From an uncultured Lachnospiraceae bacterium (lineage in GTDB: Bacteria; Bacillota; Clostridia; Lachnospirales; Lachnospiraceae): a DNA stretch of 6,977 bases. The notes under the pieces are model-generated. The model saw only the letters and a program-made list of their open reading frames with translations, had not been told where the DNA came from and did not search any database. Every line of letters starts with the position of its first letter. Position 1 is the stretch's first letter. Positions 5,737 through 6,977 of this stretch are shown here, in pieces. The position numbers and the translations under genes are program-made. The stretch is taken from assembly GCA_902803015.1 (NCBI GenBank), contig CADCOL010000020.1, forward strand, positions 1 to 6,977, written 5' to 3'.

Positions 5737-6977
5737 GTAAAGTAGCAGTAATCGGCGGCGGTGCCTCGGGACTGGTTGCAGCATATTATGCAGCCGCAAA
5801 CGAAGCATCCGTTACCGTTTTTGAAAAGAATGAAATTGTCGGAAAGAAATTGCGCTTAACCGGTAACGGCAGGTGCAATTATTCGAATGAGGATTTGAAT
5901 CTGTCGCATTATGAGCATTCGTACGGACACAGCAATCCGGATTTCCTGGATGCCATGGGCTTTGAAGATGATTTAAAATTGATTTCTTCGGTCATCGGAG
6001 AAAACGGCAGGGAAGAATTTACGGCATTTTTGGAATCCTGCGGAATTCTGACCACGCATCATAACGAATATTATTATCCGTTTTCCGAACGTGCCGGGGA
6101 GATGACGGATACCCTGTTCGGTGTTTTAAAGAGAAAGGGCATTGAATTTAAACTCGGTACGCAGGTGCAGTCCGTAACACATGCTTCGGACGGCAAATTT
6201 GAAATCGAAGGAGAAAGGTATGATGCGCTGATTCTTGCAACAGGCGGAAAAGCTGCTCCGAAGACCGGCAGTGACGGTTCGGGCTATCGGATTGCAAGAT
6301 GCTTCGGACATACGGTCACTTATACATATCCCGTGCTTGTTGCATTAAACTATGATGCATCATACGGCGATGCACTTGCCGGAATCCGTTGCAGGGGACT
6401 TGCAAAGGGTATTGTCGACGAAGAGGAGATCTGTTCTTCTCTTGGCGAAATCCAGTTCACAAAGGATTGTGTATCCGGAATTCCCGTATTTCAGTTAAGC
6501 AGAAGGCTGACCAAACCGATTGAAGAAAAGAAGAATGTGCAGATTGAAATCGATTTCATTCCGCAGATTAAGGCAGAGGATTTGGATACATTCCTTTCTG
6601 CGCGAAAGGAAAACTTAGGCAGTCCGGATTCAAAAGAATTCTTTGCGGGAATGCTTCCGGAAAAGCTGACGGAATTCCTGCTTGATGAATTTTCCAAAGT
6701 GGATTATCACGAAACTTACGATTCGAGTACTTTCGAAAAGAGATTTTTAACGTATCTTAAGCATTATCGCATCCCGATTCATTCGCATGCCGGTTATGAT
6801 TCGGCGCAGTGTACCAGAGGCGGTGTGGATTTGTCGGAACTTGACGATACATTGCAGTCAAAGCTGATTCCGAATCTTTACTTTGCCGGGGAAATGACCG
6901 ATGTGGACGGCGATTGCGGCGGATATAATCTGCAGTGGGCATTTTCTTCGGGAAAAATGGCCGGAGTCTGTGCGGCA
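5733..6977 (+). CDS. HI0933-family NAD(P)/FAD-dependent oxidoreductase, 3'-truncated by window edge
   Basis: The frame runs uninterrupted for 415 codons from the ATG at 5733 to the last base, with no stop in the window. Family members are about 400-420 residues, so only a few codons are probably missing. The FAD-binding dinucleotide fold is clear: VAVIGGGASGLVAA (4-17), with Glu31 at the end of the second strand to hold the ribose. The family motifs follow: GKKLRLTGNGRCNYSN (37-52), ATGGK (169-173), FTKDCVSGIPVFQLSR (242-257), QCTRGGVDLSEL (359-370) and the C-terminal flavin motif YFAGEMTDVDGDCGGYNL (383-400). It is a cytoplasmic flavoprotein of the HI0933/YhiN group, often labelled aminoacetone oxidase-like or BaiN-like; the physiological substrate is not established. 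The start overlaps the flippase stop as ATGA. The only Shine-Dalgarno-like string is a weak GGGG at 5718-5721, so translation probably relies on coupling. Confidence 0.94.
   Translation, partial: MSKVAVIGGGASGLVAAYYAAANEASVTVFEKNEIVGKKLRLTGNGRCNYSNEDLNLSHYEHSYGHSNPDFLDAMGFEDDLKLISSVIGENGREEFTAFLESCGILTTHHNEYYYPFSERAGEMTDTLFGVLKRKGIEFKLGTQVQSVTHASDGKFEIEGERYDALILATGGKAAPKTGSDGSGYRIARCFGHTVTYTYPVLVALNYDASYGDALAGIRCRGLAKGIVDEEEICSSLGEIQFTKDCVSGIPVFQLSRRLTKPIEEKKNVQIEIDFIPQIKAEDLDTFLSARKENLGSPDSKEFFAGMLPEKLTEFLLDEFSKVDYHETYDSSTFEKRFLTYLKHYRIPIHSHAGYDSAQCTRGGVDLSELDDTLQSKLIPNLYFAGEMTDVDGDCGGYNLQWAFSSGKMAGVCAA

Noticed and set aside
1..6977. Mobile element, CRISPR array, tRNA/rRNA gene or defence system
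   Set aside because: Nearly every base is covered by seven co-directional coding frames with short gaps; no transposase, integrase, direct-repeat/spacer pattern or cloverleaf could be seen, and all genes but the first fall in known families.

Overview
The window is a compact run of genes, all on the + strand, with no long non-coding stretch. The organism is most likely a low-to-mid GC member of the Bacillota, class Clostridia, probably Lachnospiraceae. The reasons are a Pdp-type (not DeoA-type) pyrimidine-nucleoside phosphorylase, a SpoVB/YtgP-type flippase, a PhoH-YbeY pair, and proteins that read like clostridial homologues recalled from memory. GC looks mid-40s by eye. Genus cannot be set from this window.

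Layout: (1) 1-653, the 3' part of a membrane protein with a repetitive lysine/aspartate segment, a poly-acidic tract, two membrane helices and a soluble C-terminus; its N-terminus lies before the window. (2) 679-1158, rlmH, the 23S rRNA pseudouridine-1915 N3-methyltransferase. (3) 1217-2521, pdp, pyrimidine-nucleoside phosphorylase, preceded by a strong Shine-Dalgarno. (4) 2533-3549, phoH, a PhoH-family ATPase with an N-terminal KH-like region. (5) 3556-4071, ybeY, the rRNA maturation metalloprotein. (6) 4072-5736, a 14-helix MOP-superfamily lipid-linked sugar flippase of the SpoVB/YtgP/MurJ-like group. (7) 5733 to the right edge, an HI0933-family FAD oxidoreductase that is open at the end of the window but almost complete (415 codons visible).

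From pdp onward the genes look like one transcript. The gaps shrink from 11 bp to 6 bp to 0 bp and then to a 4-bp ATGA overlap. Functionally the cluster combines ribosome/RNA maturation (RlmH, PhoH, YbeY), pyrimidine nucleoside salvage (Pdp), envelope precursor export (the flippase) and a flavoprotein of uncertain substrate. RlmH and the first gene are in the same direction with short gaps and may belong to the same unit; no convincing promoter or terminator was found between any of the genes.

I found no mobile element, CRISPR array, RNA gene or clearly new system. The least explained item is the repetitive charged region of the first protein. The rest is core-genome material whose main interest is gene order, including the absence of a pgpH-type gene between phoH and ybeY.
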